In this document: piece by piece, positions 25,266-34,538 of the stretch | Layout of the letters: every line of letters begins with the position of its first letter | Position numbering within the stretch: position 1 is the stretch's first letter | NCBI RefSeq assembly: GCF_001552675.1 | Contig: NZ_BCRQ01000012.1 | Coordinates: 1-50,776 of the forward strand | DNA from: Alicyclobacillus sendaiensis NBRC 100866 | Lineage (GTDB): Bacteria; Bacillota; Bacilli; Alicyclobacillales; Alicyclobacillaceae | Length of the DNA: 50,776 nucleotides | Direction of reading: 5' to 3' | Notes under the pieces: model-generated | Database searches by the model: none | Told to the model about the DNA's origin: nothing | The model's input: only the letters and a program-made list of their open reading frames with translations | Made by a program: the position numbers and the translations under genes

Positions 25266-26681
25266 TCACGACGTCATCCGCCCCCATTCCATCGCCTGCT
25301 CTTCGTCCGGGAACGTCACCTGCTCAAGAAACTCGGCGCGATGCACGCCCGGGCCGACGGCGGTCATCCGCACGCGAATGACTTCGCCGACCATCGACTC
25401 GAGTGGCACGCCCGGCGGGACGTCGAACGCCACGCGCAGGTAGTGCCCGTCGTAGCCCACGAGCATGCGCGACGCCTCCGGAAGGTGGCTGTAGGCCCGG
25501 CGCGCCTCGTCGTCCGCGGACGAAAGCGGCGACTCCGCAATGACCTCGAGCTCCCTGCCCACGAAGGAGGCGGCGTACGACCGCCGCAACGCCTCGCCGA
25601 GCGCAATCATTCGCTCAACCCGCGCCCGCTTCACGTCCTCCGGCACCTGATCCTTGAACTTGTAGGCCGCGGTACCGCGCCGCGGCGAATACGGAAACAC
25701 GTGCAACTGCGCGTACCGCTGATCCCGCACAAACGCGTACGTCTCCTCGAACTGCTCGTCCGTCTCGCCCGGAAAGCCGACGATCACGTCCGTCGTCACG
25801 GCGAGATCGGGCAAGCGGCGGCGCAGCGCCCGCAGCTTTTCCGCGTACTCGGCCGCCGTGTAGTGGCGGTGCATGCGGCGAAGTACTGCATCGGAGCCCG
25901 CCTGCAGCGGGATGTGCAAGTGCGGCACCACCTTTTTCGACGCTGCGAGCACGTCCATCAGGCGATCGTCGATCTCGCTCGCCTCAATCGAGCTGATCCG
26001 GATGCGAAACGGCAGGTCGATGCGCTCGAGATCGATCAGCAGATCCGCCAGGCGGTAGTTGTCAAAGTCCTCGCCATAGCCGCCGGTATGGATGCCCGTG
26101 AGCACAATTTCGCGATAGCCCGCGCGCGCGAGTTTCGTGGCCTGCAACACGACGTTCTCCGGCTTGCGGCTGCGGATGAGCCCTCTCGCGCGCGGAATGA
26201 TGCAAAACGTGCAGAAGTTGTTGCAGCCATCTTGGATCTTGAGGTTCGCGCGGGATCGCTCCTCGAAGTACGGCACGTCGAGCTCGTCGAACTCGGTCGC
26301 CTTCATGATGTTGCCCACGGCCAGATACGGCTTCCGCTCCGCGAGCACCGCCTCGACGTGATCGACAATCTTCGACTTCTGGTCGTTTCCGACGACGAGA
26401 TCCACGCCCTGAATGCGCGCGATCTCGTCGGGCGCAATCTGCGCATAACAGCCTGTGACCACCACCACCGCGTCGGGATTGGTGCGCACGGCGCGGCGGA
26501 TCATCTGGCGGCTCTTGCGATCGCCCGTGTGAGTGACCGTGCACGTGTTCACGACGTACACGTCCGCCACGCTGTCAAACGGGACCTGCGTGTAACCGCG
26601 CCGCTTGAACGTCTGCCATATCCCCTCGGTGTCATAGAAGTTCACCTTGCAGCCCAAGGTGTGAAACGCCACCGTCGGCAC
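25266..26681 (-). CDS. mtaB: tRNA t6A37 methylthiotransferase MtaB
   Basis: 471 residues. N-terminal UPF0004 domain (TLGCKVNFYDTEG, VVNTCTVTHTGDRKSRQ, VTGCYAQ), radical-SAM core with CNNFCTFCIIPRARG and GFPGETDEQF, and a C-terminal TRAM domain. Adds the methylthio group to t6A at position 37 of ANN-decoding tRNAs (Bacillus YqeV). Gap of 4 nt to rsmE. Confidence 0.95.
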   Translation of the reverse strand: MPTVAFHTLGCKVNFYDTEGIWQTFKRRGYTQVPFDSVADVYVVNTCTVTHTGDRKSRQMIRRAVRTNPDAVVVVTGCYAQIAPDEIARIQGVDLVVGNDQKSKIVDHVEAVLAERKPYLAVGNIMKATEFDELDVPYFEERSRANLKIQDGCNNFCTFCIIPRARGLIRSRKPENVVLQATKLARAGYREIVLTGIHTGGYGEDFDNYRLADLLIDLERIDLPFRIRISSIEASEIDDRLMDVLAASKKVVPHLHIPLQAGSDAVLRRMHRHYTAAEYAEKLRALRRRLPDLAVTTDVIVGFPGETDEQFEETYAFVRDQRYAQLHVFPYSPRRGTAAYKFKDQVPEDVKRARVERMIALGEALRRSYAASFVGRELEVIAESPLSSADDEARRAYSHLPEASRMLVGYDGHYLRVAFDVPPGVPLESMVGEVIRVRMTAVGPGVHRAEFLEQVTFPDEEQAMEWGRMTS

Positions 26682-26685
26682 GCTT

Positions 26686-27438
26686 TCAACCTCCCATGTC
26701 GCCCGATTCCGCGAGCGCTATCGCAATCGCCACCGCGCCCGCCGTCTCCGTGCGCAGGATGCGCGGGCCGAGCGTCACCGTCAGGCAGCGCGCATCCTCC
26801 TTCGCCATCTGCCGTTCGCCGCGCGCGAGTCCGCCCTCCGGCCCGACCACCACGGCGATTCGGGCGTTCTCCGCGCCACCGCGAATTGCCGAACGAATCC
26901 CGCGATCGCGCTCCTCCTCGTCGAGCACGAGGACGTGATCGACCTCGTGTGCTCCGAGGGCGGCGAGCGACGCGGAGAAGCTCTGCGCCCACGCGACAAA
27001 CGGAACCACGTCCCGCTGCGCCTGCATCGCCGCCTCGCGCACGACCTTGCGCCAGCGCGCGAGCTTCTGCTCCACCTTGGCGGCGCCCGAGAGCTTGACC
27101 ACGGATCGCTCGGCCTCAAACACCACAAAGCCCCAGGCGCCAATCTCGGTGCACTTCTGCAGAATGGCGTCCATCTTGTCGCCTTTGGCCAGTCCCTGGA
27201 CCAAGATCAGACGTCGCCTGGGTTCGCTCGACGGCGCGCGCTCGCGCAAGTGCACGCAGATCTCGCCAGGCCGCACCGCCGAAATTTCGGCTCGGAACGG
27301 ACCGTTGGCGGCACACACCACGAGGGCCTCGCCGGGCCTGGCGCGGAGCACGCGAGAAAAGTGATGCCCATCTTCGCCGCCCACCCACACGAAAGCCCCT
27401 TCTTCCACGCGAACGTCCAAAAACAGGCGCGGCAGCAT
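26686..27438 (-). CDS. rsmE: 16S rRNA (uracil1498-N3)-methyltransferase RsmE
   Basis: 250 residues: N-terminal PUA-like domain (HHFSRVLRARPGEALVV) and a SPOUT knot with GPEGGLARGE and the late VTLGPRILRTETAGAVAIAIA. Shares one base with the prmA stop (TGATG). Part of the extended hrcA operon. Confidence 0.95.
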   Translation of the reverse strand: MLPRLFLDVRVEEGAFVWVGGEDGHHFSRVLRARPGEALVVCAANGPFRAEISAVRPGEICVHLRERAPSSEPRRRLILVQGLAKGDKMDAILQKCTEIGAWGFVVFEAERSVVKLSGAAKVEQKLARWRKVVREAAMQAQRDVVPFVAWAQSFSASLAALGAHEVDHVLVLDEEERDRGIRSAIRGGAENARIAVVVGPEGGLARGERQMAKEDARCLTVTLGPRILRTETAGAVAIAIALAESGDMGG

Positions 27439-28388
27439 CAGCGCTTCACCGCCAACACGCTCACCCAGTCGTCCTGGTGCGATCTGCGCACCACCGAAAA
27501 CCCGTGGTGCCGAAGCGCTTGCTCCACCTGCTCACGCTGGGACTCGATATAACCCGAGGTCAACAGCATACCCCCGTCCACCAAGCGCGGGCGCACCTGT
27601 GGCACGAGCGCGATCACGACGTCGCGCAGAATGTTGGCCACCGCGAGATGGAACGTCTCGTCCGGGCGAAGCGCGTTCAGCAGGTCACCTTGCCGCACAT
27701 CGATGCGATCCGCGAGCCCGTTCTTCTGCACGTTGTCGATCGCGGCCGATACGGCGACGGGATCGAGATCGATGGCCACGACGCGCTCTGCGCCGGCGAG
27801 CGCCGCGGCGATGGCGAGGACGCCCGTGCCCGTCCCGACGTCCACCACGCGCATCCCGGGTCGGACCACGTCCGCCAGGATCTCGGCGCACATCTGCGTC
27901 GTCTGGTGATGGCCCGTGCCAAAGGCCATGCCTGGCTCGATGGCAATGACGCGGCGCCCGCGATACGGCTCGAGATCAGCCGGATCGGCCCAGACGGGCG
28001 CAATGACGAGCGAACGCCCAATCGGAATGGGATGATACTGCTCCCGCCACGCGTCCTTCCACTCGGACTCGTCCACCCGCTCGACTCGAACGTCCGACGC
28101 CTGTGGGCCCGGATCGAGCCCCGCTTCCCGGACGCGGCGCACCGCGTCTCGGACGCGCTGCTCGATCTCGCCGCGATCATGCGTCTCCGGAACATACACC
28201 GAGACCTCCACGTCTGGCGTCGGCGTCAACTGCTCGTCAAACCACTCCCCAAACCGCGGCGGCCTCACCTCGCCCGGCGAAACGCCCTCCATCTGCACGC
28301 CCTGCACATCTGGATAGCTCTGAAGCACGGCGGACAGCGCGTCCGCCGCCTCGTGCGTCACGCGCACGCGCACGTGCCACCAACGCAA
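27438..28388 (-). CDS. prmA: ribosomal protein L11 methyltransferase PrmA
   Basis: 316 residues. SAM motif VDVGTGTGVLAIAAALAG, preceded by PGMAFGTGHHQTTQMCAE, and LAVANILRDVVIAL, all PrmA hallmarks. TTG start with GGAGG twelve bases before it. In Bacillales prmA follows dnaJ in the heat-shock operon, as it does here with 39 nt between. Confidence 0.95.
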   Translation of the reverse strand: MRWWHVRVRVTHEAADALSAVLQSYPDVQGVQMEGVSPGEVRPPRFGEWFDEQLTPTPDVEVSVYVPETHDRGEIEQRVRDAVRRVREAGLDPGPQASDVRVERVDESEWKDAWREQYHPIPIGRSLVIAPVWADPADLEPYRGRRVIAIEPGMAFGTGHHQTTQMCAEILADVVRPGMRVVDVGTGTGVLAIAAALAGAERVVAIDLDPVAVSAAIDNVQKNGLADRIDVRQGDLLNALRPDETFHLAVANILRDVVIALVPQVRPRLVDGGMLLTSGYIESQREQVEQALRHHGFSVVRRSHQDDWVSVLAVKR

Positions 28389-28427
28389 TGCGATGCCTCC
28401 TCACGACTTCGTCTGACCCTCGGGCCG

Positions 28428-29567
28428 TCAGCCGAGAAACGCGTCCTTCACGCGCTCCATGAACGTCCGCTGCTGCTCGTGCGTCTGCTCGCCGAGCTCC
28501 TTGGCAAGCTGGCGGAACAACTCCTTTTGCCGCTCCGTCAGATTGGTCGGCGTGACCACATGCACGCGGATGTGCTCATCGCCGCGCACGAGCGGCGATC
28601 CGAGCTTCGGAATCCCCTTGCCGCGCAGGCGGAACGTCGTGCCCGTCTGGGTTCCCTCCGGAATGCGAAGCTTCACCTTGCCCTCGAGCGTGGGCACCTC
28701 AATTTCGTCGCCCAGTGCCGCCTGAACGAATGAAATCGGCACGTCGACATAGATGTTCGTGCCGTCTCGCTCAAACACTTCGTGCGGATGGACACGGATC
28801 ACGACGAAGAGATCGCCCGGCGGGCCGCCGTTCGGGCTCGGCTCGCCGTAGCCCGCCATGCGAAGTCGCGTCCCGGTGTCCACGCCGGGCGGCACCTTGA
28901 CGTCCACGCTGCGCCGCACCCGCCGCCTGCCCTGACCGCGGCAGTCCGGGCACGGCTGTTCGATGACCTGCCCTCGCCCGTGGCACACGGGACAAGGGCG
29001 CCGGTTGATCATGCGGCCAAACGGCGTGTTAGTGACGGTCTGCTGCTCCCCGGTGCCATGACACGCTTGGCAGACGCGCGGCTTCGTGCCCGGCTTCGCC
29101 CCAGATCCCCCGCAGGTGGAACACGTCTCCGTCCGGGGCACCTGGATCTCGCGGGTCGTACCAAACACCGCCTCCTCGAACGAGATCTCCATCTCGTATT
29201 CCAGATCATGCCCGCGCACGGGTCCGCGCCGCGTGCCGCCGCCAAAAAACATATCGAAGATATCGCCAAAGCCGCCCAGGTCGAAATCGGCAAATCCAGC
29301 TCCCGGGCCCCCGGCCTGGCCCTGAAACCCGCCAAACCCCTGCGCGGGATCTTCGTGGCCAAACTGATCATAGCGCGCTCGTTTCTCCGGATCCGAGAGC
29401 ACGGCGTACGCCTCGGCGATCTCGGCGAACTTCTGCTGCGCATTCGGGTCGTTCTTGTTGACGTCCGGGTGGTACTGGCGCGCGAGCTTTCGATACGCCT
29501 TTTTGATTTCTTCCTGTGTGGCGGACCGGCTGACACCGAGAACCTCGTAGTAATCTCGCTTGCTCAC
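28428..29567 (-). CDS. dnaJ: chaperone DnaJ (Hsp40)
   Basis: 379 residues: J domain with [10 protein letters not shown], Gly/Phe-rich linker, four zinc repeats ([39 protein letters not shown]) and the substrate-binding C-terminal domains. GTG at 29567, preceded by GGAGGG, gives the family-standard [11 protein letters not shown] start; the longer frame to 29600 is not. Works with DnaK and GrpE. Confidence 0.97.
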   Translation of the reverse strand: MSKRDYYEVLGVSRSATQEEIKKAYRKLARQYHPDVNKNDPNAQQKFAEIAEAYAVLSDPEKRARYDQFGHEDPAQGFGGFQGQAGGPGAGFADFDLGGFGDIFDMFFGGGTRRGPVRGHDLEYEMEISFEEAVFGTTREIQVPRTETCSTCGGSGAKPGTKPRVCQACHGTGEQQTVTNTPFGRMINRRPCPVCHGRGQVIEQPCPDCRGQGRRRVRRSVDVKVPPGVDTGTRLRMAGYGEPSPNGGPPGDLFVVIRVHPHEVFERDGTNIYVDVPISFVQAALGDEIEVPTLEGKVKLRIPEGTQTGTTFRLRGKGIPKLGSPLVRGDEHIRVHVVTPTNLTERQKELFRQLAKELGEQTHEQQRTFMERVKDAFLG

Positions 29568-29616
29568 CGGTATCCCTCCAAACGACCACCGTCGCTCCAC
29601 ACCATCTTACAACGAG

Positions 29617-29647
29617 GGCAGGGCGACGTCACGCGCATCACCCTGCC
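29617..29647 (-). repeat. inverted repeat between dnaK and dnaJ
   Basis: Seven-base arms GGCAGGG/CCCTGCC at 29617-29623 and 29641-29647 with a 17-nt loop, in the 123-nt dnaK-dnaJ spacer. No U-run follows on the minus strand, so it is more likely an RNA processing or stability hairpin than a terminator. Confidence 0.4.
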
Positions 29648-29690
29648 TGATCCATCCGCTATCGCGTCTACCGCAGCCTATGCGCTTCCA

Positions 29691-31541
29691 TCACTTCTTG
29701 TCCGGGTCCACTTCCCGGAAGTCCGCGTCCACCACGGTATCCGAAGCCTGGCCCGTCGTGCCGGTTGCGCTCGAAGCACCCGCTTGCTGCGTTGCGCTCG
29801 CCGACTGGGCCGCCTGTTCGTAAAGCTTCGTCGACAACTTGTGCAGCGTCTCCTGCAGCGCCTGCGACTTGGCCTTGATGGCCTCGATGTCAGAGCCGGC
29901 CATCGCATCGCGGAGATCTTTCTGCTTCGACTCGGCCTCACTCTTCAGGGAAGCGTCGACTTTGTCGCCGAGATCGCGCAGCAGCTTGTCGGTCTGGTAC
30001 AGGAGTTGGTCCGCCTGGTTGCGAACTTCTACCTGCTCGCGCCGCTTTTTGTCCTCCTCGGCGTACATCTGCGCCTCCTTCATCATCCGCTCGACCTCTT
30101 CCTTCGACAGGCCGCTCGAAGCGGTGATGGTGATGCGCTGCGACTTGCCGGTGGCAAGATCTTTTGCCGAGACGTGCACGATGCCGTTCGCGTCGATGTC
30201 GAAGGTGACCTCAATTTGCGGCACGCCGCGCGGCGCGGGCGGAATGTCGTTCAGCGTGAAACGGCCGAGCGTTTTGTTGTCTGCCGCCATCTCGCGCTCG
30301 CCCTGCAGCACGTGGATTTCCACCGCCGTCTGGTTGTCGGCCGCCGTGGTGAAGATCTGGCTCTTCGACGTCGGAATGGTCGTGTTCCGCGGGATGATGC
30401 GCGTGAACACGCCGCCCATCGTCTCAATGCCCAGGGAGAGCGGCGTGACGTCGAGCAGCACGATGTCCTTGACTTCGCCCGTCAGCACGCCCGCCTGAAT
30501 CGCGGCGCCGATGGCGACGACCTCGTCCGGGTTCACGCCCTTCGATGGCTCCTTGCCGATGAGGCGCTTGACCGCCTCCTGCACAGCCGGGATGCGCGTC
30601 GAACCGCCGACCAAGATCACCTTGTCGATGTCGGCTGGCGTGAGTCCCGCGTCCTGCAGCGCCTGGCGGGTCGGCCCCATCGTCGCCTCGACGAGATCCG
30701 CTGTCAATTCCTCGAACTTCGCCCGCGTGAGGTTGACCTCGAGGTGCTTCGGGCCGGTCGCGTCCGCCGAGATGAACGGCAGCGAGATGGTGGTTGTCAG
30801 CGTGGACGAGAGCTCCTTCTTCGCCTTTTCCGCCGCATCCTTCAGGCGCTGCATGGCCATGCGGTCGTGGGACAGGTCAATGCCGGTGTCCTTTTTGAAG
30901 AGTTCAATCAGATACTGGATGATGCGGTTGTCGAAGTCGTCGCCGCCGAGGTGGTTGTTGCCGCTCGTCGCCTTGACTTCGAACACGCCATCGCCGAGTT
31001 CCAGGATGGACACGTCGAACGTGCCACCGCCGAGGTCGAACACCAGGATGGTCTGGTCTTCCTCCTTGTCCAAACCGTATGCGAGCGCGGCCGCCGTCGG
31101 CTCGTTGATGATGCGGAGCACTTCAAGGCCGGCGATACGGCCCGCGTCGCGCGTCGCCTGGCGCTGGCTGTCGCTGAAATACGCCGGGACGGTGATGACG
31201 GCCTGGGTGACCGGCTCGCCGAGGAAGGCCTCCGCGTCCGCCTTCAGCTTTTGCAGGATCATCGCGGAGATTTCAGGCGGCGTGTACGACTTGCCGTCGA
31301 TGGTCACCTTGTAGTCGGTGCCCATATGGCGCTTGATCGAGATGATGGTCCTGTCCGGATTCGTGATGGCCTGGCGCTTCGCGACGTCGCCGACGAGGCG
31401 CTCGCCGTCTTTGGTGAAAGCCACGACGGACGGCGTCGTCCGGTTGCCTTCAGCGTTTGGAATGACGACGGGCTCACCGCCTTCCAACACCGCGACACAA
31501 GAGTTAGTGGTACCGAGGTCAATGCCGATGACTTTCCCCAC
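29691..31541 (-). CDS. dnaK: chaperone DnaK (Hsp70)
   Basis: 616 residues, complete: [17 protein letters not shown] at the N-terminus, the phosphate loop [27 protein letters not shown], the substrate-binding domain and a C-terminal lid ending [18 protein letters not shown]-driven folding chaperone with DnaJ and GrpE; third gene of the CIRCE-controlled operon. Confidence 0.99.
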   Translation of the reverse strand: MGKVIGIDLGTTNSCVAVLEGGEPVVIPNAEGNRTTPSVVAFTKDGERLVGDVAKRQAITNPDRTIISIKRHMGTDYKVTIDGKSYTPPEISAMILQKLKADAEAFLGEPVTQAVITVPAYFSDSQRQATRDAGRIAGLEVLRIINEPTAAALAYGLDKEEDQTILVFDLGGGTFDVSILELGDGVFEVKATSGNNHLGGDDFDNRIIQYLIELFKKDTGIDLSHDRMAMQRLKDAAEKAKKELSSTLTTTISLPFISADATGPKHLEVNLTRAKFEELTADLVEATMGPTRQALQDAGLTPADIDKVILVGGSTRIPAVQEAVKRLIGKEPSKGVNPDEVVAIGAAIQAGVLTGEVKDIVLLDVTPLSLGIETMGGVFTRIIPRNTTIPTSKSQIFTTAADNQTAVEIHVLQGEREMAADNKTLGRFTLNDIPPAPRGVPQIEVTFDIDANGIVHVSAKDLATGKSQRITITASSGLSKEEVERMMKEAQMYAEEDKKRREQVEVRNQADQLLYQTDKLLRDLGDKVDASLKSEAESKQKDLRDAMAGSDIEAIKAKSQALQETLHKLSTKLYEQAAQSASATQQAGASSATGTTGQASDTVVDADFREVDPDKK

Positions 31542-31601
31542 TTCGCGTCCCTCCCCAGATCATGGACGGTATTGACACCTTGGCTTCTTGGTTTCTCGCG
31601 T

Positions 31602-32231
31602 TCAGACGCTGACCTTCACCATGGCCGGGCGCAGCACCCTGCCGTGCAGCAAATACCCCTTCTGCAGCACCTCGATCACGCGCCCGGGTTCCTGGCCTTC
31701 GACCTGTTCCTGCATCACCGCTTCATGTTGCGCCGGATCGAACGGTGCGCCGACCGCATCCATCTCGGTCACGCCGTACTGGTGCATGACCTGGATGAGC
31801 TGGCGGTGCACCATCTCGATCCCCTGTTTCATCTGCGGCTCATTCACGCCCTCGAGCGCCTGGATCGCGCGGTCAAAATTGTCGAGGACGGGCAGCAAGT
31901 CGGCGAGCAGCTTCTTGGTCGCGAACTGAACGAGTTCCTCGCGCTCCTGGCGGGTGCGGCGGCGAAAATTGTCGAAATCCGCCCGCGTCCTCAGGAGCTG
32001 CTGTGTCAACTCTTCGATCTGCGCGTCGCGCGGATCGGGCTCCGAGGCGCCAGGGGCCTCGTCCTCGGCCGCATCGCCTGGCTCGTACGCGAGATCCTCC
32101 TCGGCCATCTCGGCCGGATCGACCTCATCCGAAGGCCGAGCATCGGCTTCGGCCTTCGCGTCCGCCGACTTCGATTCCGCCGCTTCTCCTTCGTTCGGAT
32201 CTTTCACGACATCGTCCGCCACGAGCAACAT
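31602..32231 (-). CDS. grpE: nucleotide exchange factor GrpE
   Basis: About 209 residues: a long acidic, disordered N-terminus, the coiled coil (IEELTQQLLRTRADFDNFRRR) and the C-terminal beta domain with VLQKGYLLHGRVLRPAMVKV. The start is either ATG 32231 or the GTG 9 bases later at 32222; AAAGGA immediately before the ATG is better spaced for the GTG. Lies 16 nt after hrcA. Confidence 0.95.
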   Translation of the reverse strand: MLLVADDVVKDPNEGEAAESKSADAKAEADARPSDEVDPAEMAEEDLAYEPGDAAEDEAPGASEPDPRDAQIEELTQQLLRTRADFDNFRRRTRQEREELVQFATKKLLADLLPVLDNFDRAIQALEGVNEPQMKQGIEMVHRQLIQVMHQYGVTEMDAVGAPFDPAQHEAVMQEQVEGQEPGRVIEVLQKGYLLHGRVLRPAMVKVSV

Positions 32232-32247
32232 CCTTTCTTCCACTCCA

Positions 32248-33282
32248 TCACCCGCTTGACGCAAACCGCGTCAAAAACTCCGTCAGCGCCTGCGAGGTGA
32301 AGGAGAGAATCTGCATGACGCGATTGTAGTCCATGCGCGTGGGGCCCAACACTCCAATATGGCCCACCGGCACGCCACCCAAACGGTACGTGGTGGCAAT
32401 GACCGTGCAATCCTTGAGCTCCACGACTGCGTTTTCGGCGCCTATGCGCACCTCGATGCCGTCTTCCGCCTTCGGGAACCAGTTCGAGATGGACTCATTC
32501 TGTTCCAGCAGGCTGAGAATCGGCTGCGCCTTGCCGACGTCGTGAAATTCCGGCTGCGCCAGCATGTTCGAGGCGCCGCCGATAAAGACGGTCTCCTCGC
32601 GCTCGGGCACTTGGCACACCTCGTTCAACACGGCAATGGCGTCCTCGAACCGCTCAACGGTACGGCGCAATTCGCTAGCCAACTCCGCGTACAGCGTGCG
32701 GCGAAGCTCGGAGATGGGCACGCCGACCACCTTGTCGTTGAGCACGCGGACGAGCGTCTCCACGTCGTCCGCCTCCATCTCGGACGAAAACCGCACGTGC
32801 ACCGTCTCGACGTGCCCAGAGTTGGTGACCAGGATGGCAATCGCACGGCCGCCGCCGAGCGGAATCAGTTCGATCTTGCGCAGTTTCTCGGTGTCCGTCT
32901 TCGGCCCGAGCACAATCACCGTCTGCTTGGTCAACATGGAGAGCACGTTCGCCACTTCGCGGGCGACCTGCTCCACTTCGTCGATGCGCTTGGTGAACAC
33001 GGATTTCAAGAACTCGCCCGTTTCGCGATCCATCTGTCCCAGGCGCAACAGGTTGTCGACATAGAACCGGTAGCCCTTCTGCGATGGAACGCGTCCGGCC
33101 GAGGTGTGTGGCTGAGTTAAGTAGCCCATTTCCTCCAGATCCGCCATCTCATTCCGGATGGTGGCCGGGCTATACTGAATCTCCTCATGTTTGGCGAGCG
33201 CCCGCGAACCAATGGGTTCCGCCATCCGGACGTAGTCCTCGATGATCGCGGACAAAATCAGCTGTTGCCGGGGCGTCAACAT
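32248..33282 (-). CDS. hrcA: heat-inducible transcription repressor HrcA
   Basis: 344 residues: winged-helix N-terminus (SPATIRNEMADLEEMGYL, HTSAGRVPSQKGYRFYVD) and the dimerisation domain. HrcA binds CIRCE with help from GroEL and represses heat-shock genes; the operon it heads carries its own CIRCE, so it is autoregulated. AAGGAGG precedes the ATG. Confidence 0.98.
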   Translation of the reverse strand: MLTPRQQLILSAIIEDYVRMAEPIGSRALAKHEEIQYSPATIRNEMADLEEMGYLTQPHTSAGRVPSQKGYRFYVDNLLRLGQMDRETGEFLKSVFTKRIDEVEQVAREVANVLSMLTKQTVIVLGPKTDTEKLRKIELIPLGGGRAIAILVTNSGHVETVHVRFSSEMEADDVETLVRVLNDKVVGVPISELRRTLYAELASELRRTVERFEDAIAVLNEVCQVPEREETVFIGGASNMLAQPEFHDVGKAQPILSLLEQNESISNWFPKAEDGIEVRIGAENAVVELKDCTVIATTYRLGGVPVGHIGVLGPTRMDYNRVMQILSFTSQALTEFLTRFASSG

Positions 33283-33297
33283 GGTCTCGCCTCCTTG

Positions 33298-33324
33298 TTA
33301 GCACTCCAGGCGCTCGAGTGCTAA
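33298..33324 (-). promoter_or_regulatory. CIRCE operator of the hrcA operon
   Basis: Perfect nine-base arms TTAGCACTC (33298-33306) and GAGTGCTAA (33316-33324) with the canonical 9-bp spacer. It sits between the -10 element and the hrcA ribosome binding site, which is the normal position for HrcA repression. Confidence 0.98.
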
Positions 33325-33337
33325 ACCGTTCTCCTTG

Positions 33338-33366
33338 ACAATATCAATCTGGTTGCGCCTTGTCAA
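33338..33366 (-). promoter_or_regulatory. sigma-A promoter of the hrcA operon
   Basis: TTGACA (33361-33366), 17-bp spacer, TATTGT (33338-33343) on the minus strand, 14 bp before CIRCE. The -35 hexamer contains the TGA stop codon of hemW, so coding end and promoter are superimposed. Confidence 0.88.
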
Positions 33367-34538
33367 TGGATGTCGGCCGCGCCCATCCACCGCTCGAAGA
33401 TGGCGTTCGCCACAGGCCAATAGGCGTCCGGGATGCGATAAGCCGTGCCCCGCCGCTCCAGCAAGCCTTCTGCCAAAAGTCGTTCGGCCACGCCCGGAAA
33501 CACCGCCTCGATGGGCCGGCCAAACCGCTCCGCGAAGCGATGGCCGTCCACGCCTTCCGCCAAACGCAATCCGAGGATCACCTGATCCTCCGCGCGCTCC
33601 TCGACAGGGATCCACCGCCGCTCGGACACAGGCCTCCGCCCCTCGCGCACGGCCGTCAAGTAGGCGGCAAACCGGCGCTCCATCGCGTACCGCTCGCCGC
33701 GGGCGTAGCCGTGCGCGCCGATCCCACTCGCCAGATACGGCTCGTTCCTCCAGTAGGTGAGGTTGTGCCGAGCCTCGCCGCCCGGACGCGCAAAGTTGGA
33801 GATCTCGTAGTGGACGAAGCCAGCCTCGATCAGCGCGTCCCGCACGAGCTGGTACATGTCCGCCTCCGCGTCTTCGCCCGGCAGATTCAAGAGCCCCATG
33901 TCGTGCCACTTGGCGAACGGCGTCCCGGGCTCGATCTTGAGCCAGTACGCGGAGACGTGATCGACCGGAAGGCGAAGGACCGCGGCCACACTTTCTTCCA
34001 CGTCCCGCAGCGTCTGATCCGGCAGCCCAAACATCAGATCGACATTCACGTGGGCAAAGCCGAGATCGCGCGCGGCCCACACGGCTTGTTCGATCGCGTC
34101 GCGCAGATGCGCGCGGCCGATGGCCTGCAGCAGGTGGTCCTGGAAGGCCTGCGCGCCAAACGAGATGCGATTGACGCCGTGATGGCGAAGCACGCGGAGC
34201 TTTTCCCGGGTGATGGAGTCCGGATTGGATTCAAACGTGATCTCGGCGTCTCTGCGAAACGCGAAGCGCTCGCGCATGGCGCCCAACAGCCGATCGAGGA
34301 GGGAAGCGGAGAGCAAGGTCGGGGTGCCGCCGCCAAAGTAGGCTGTTGCGAGCGGGGCCTCCAGGGGCTCCATCATGTCCCATTCCGCCACAAGCGCATC
34401 GACGTAAGCCTCCATCGCGGCGGGCGACTTCACGAAGGTCGTGAAGTCGCAGTAGAAACACCGGCTCTTACAAAAGGGAATGTGCACATACAGGGATTCA
34501 GGCGCGCGATGTTCCTCTCTGTCCTCCACATCCATCAC
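33363..34538 (-). CDS. hemW: haem chaperone HemW (radical-SAM, coproporphyrinogen oxidase-like)
   Basis: 391 residues. Radical-SAM motif [28 protein letters not shown], and the [21 protein letters not shown] segment typical of HemW and distinct from the C-terminus of true HemN. HemW binds haem and is thought to deliver it to respiratory enzymes. Start overlaps the lepA stop as GTGA (GTG 34538; ATG 34535 is possible). Confidence 0.93.
   Translation of the reverse strand: MMDVEDREEHRAPESLYVHIPFCKSRCFYCDFTTFVKSPAAMEAYVDALVAEWDMMEPLEAPLATAYFGGGTPTLLSASLLDRLLGAMRERFAFRRDAEITFESNPDSITREKLRVLRHHGVNRISFGAQAFQDHLLQAIGRAHLRDAIEQAVWAARDLGFAHVNVDLMFGLPDQTLRDVEESVAAVLRLPVDHVSAYWLKIEPGTPFAKWHDMGLLNLPGEDAEADMYQLVRDALIEAGFVHYEISNFARPGGEARHNLTYWRNEPYLASGIGAHGYARGERYAMERRFAAYLTAVREGRRPVSERRWIPVEERAEDQVILGLRLAEGVDGHRFAERFGRPIEAVFPGVAERLLAEGLLERRGTAYRIPDAYWPVANAIFERWMGAADIH

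Noticed and set aside
23461-25443. 660-codon plus-strand frame antisense to the Nudix-DeoC gene
   Set aside because: Overlaps two real genes, low-complexity Arg/His/Ala translation, no family features.
25341-27098. 585-codon plus-strand frame antisense to mtaB and rsmE
   Set aside because: Shadow of two conserved genes on the minus strand.
28782-32300. 1172-codon open frame antisense to dnaJ, dnaK and grpE
   Set aside because: Long antisense frames opposite dnaK are a known artefact of its codon use. No ribosome binding site or family match supports it.
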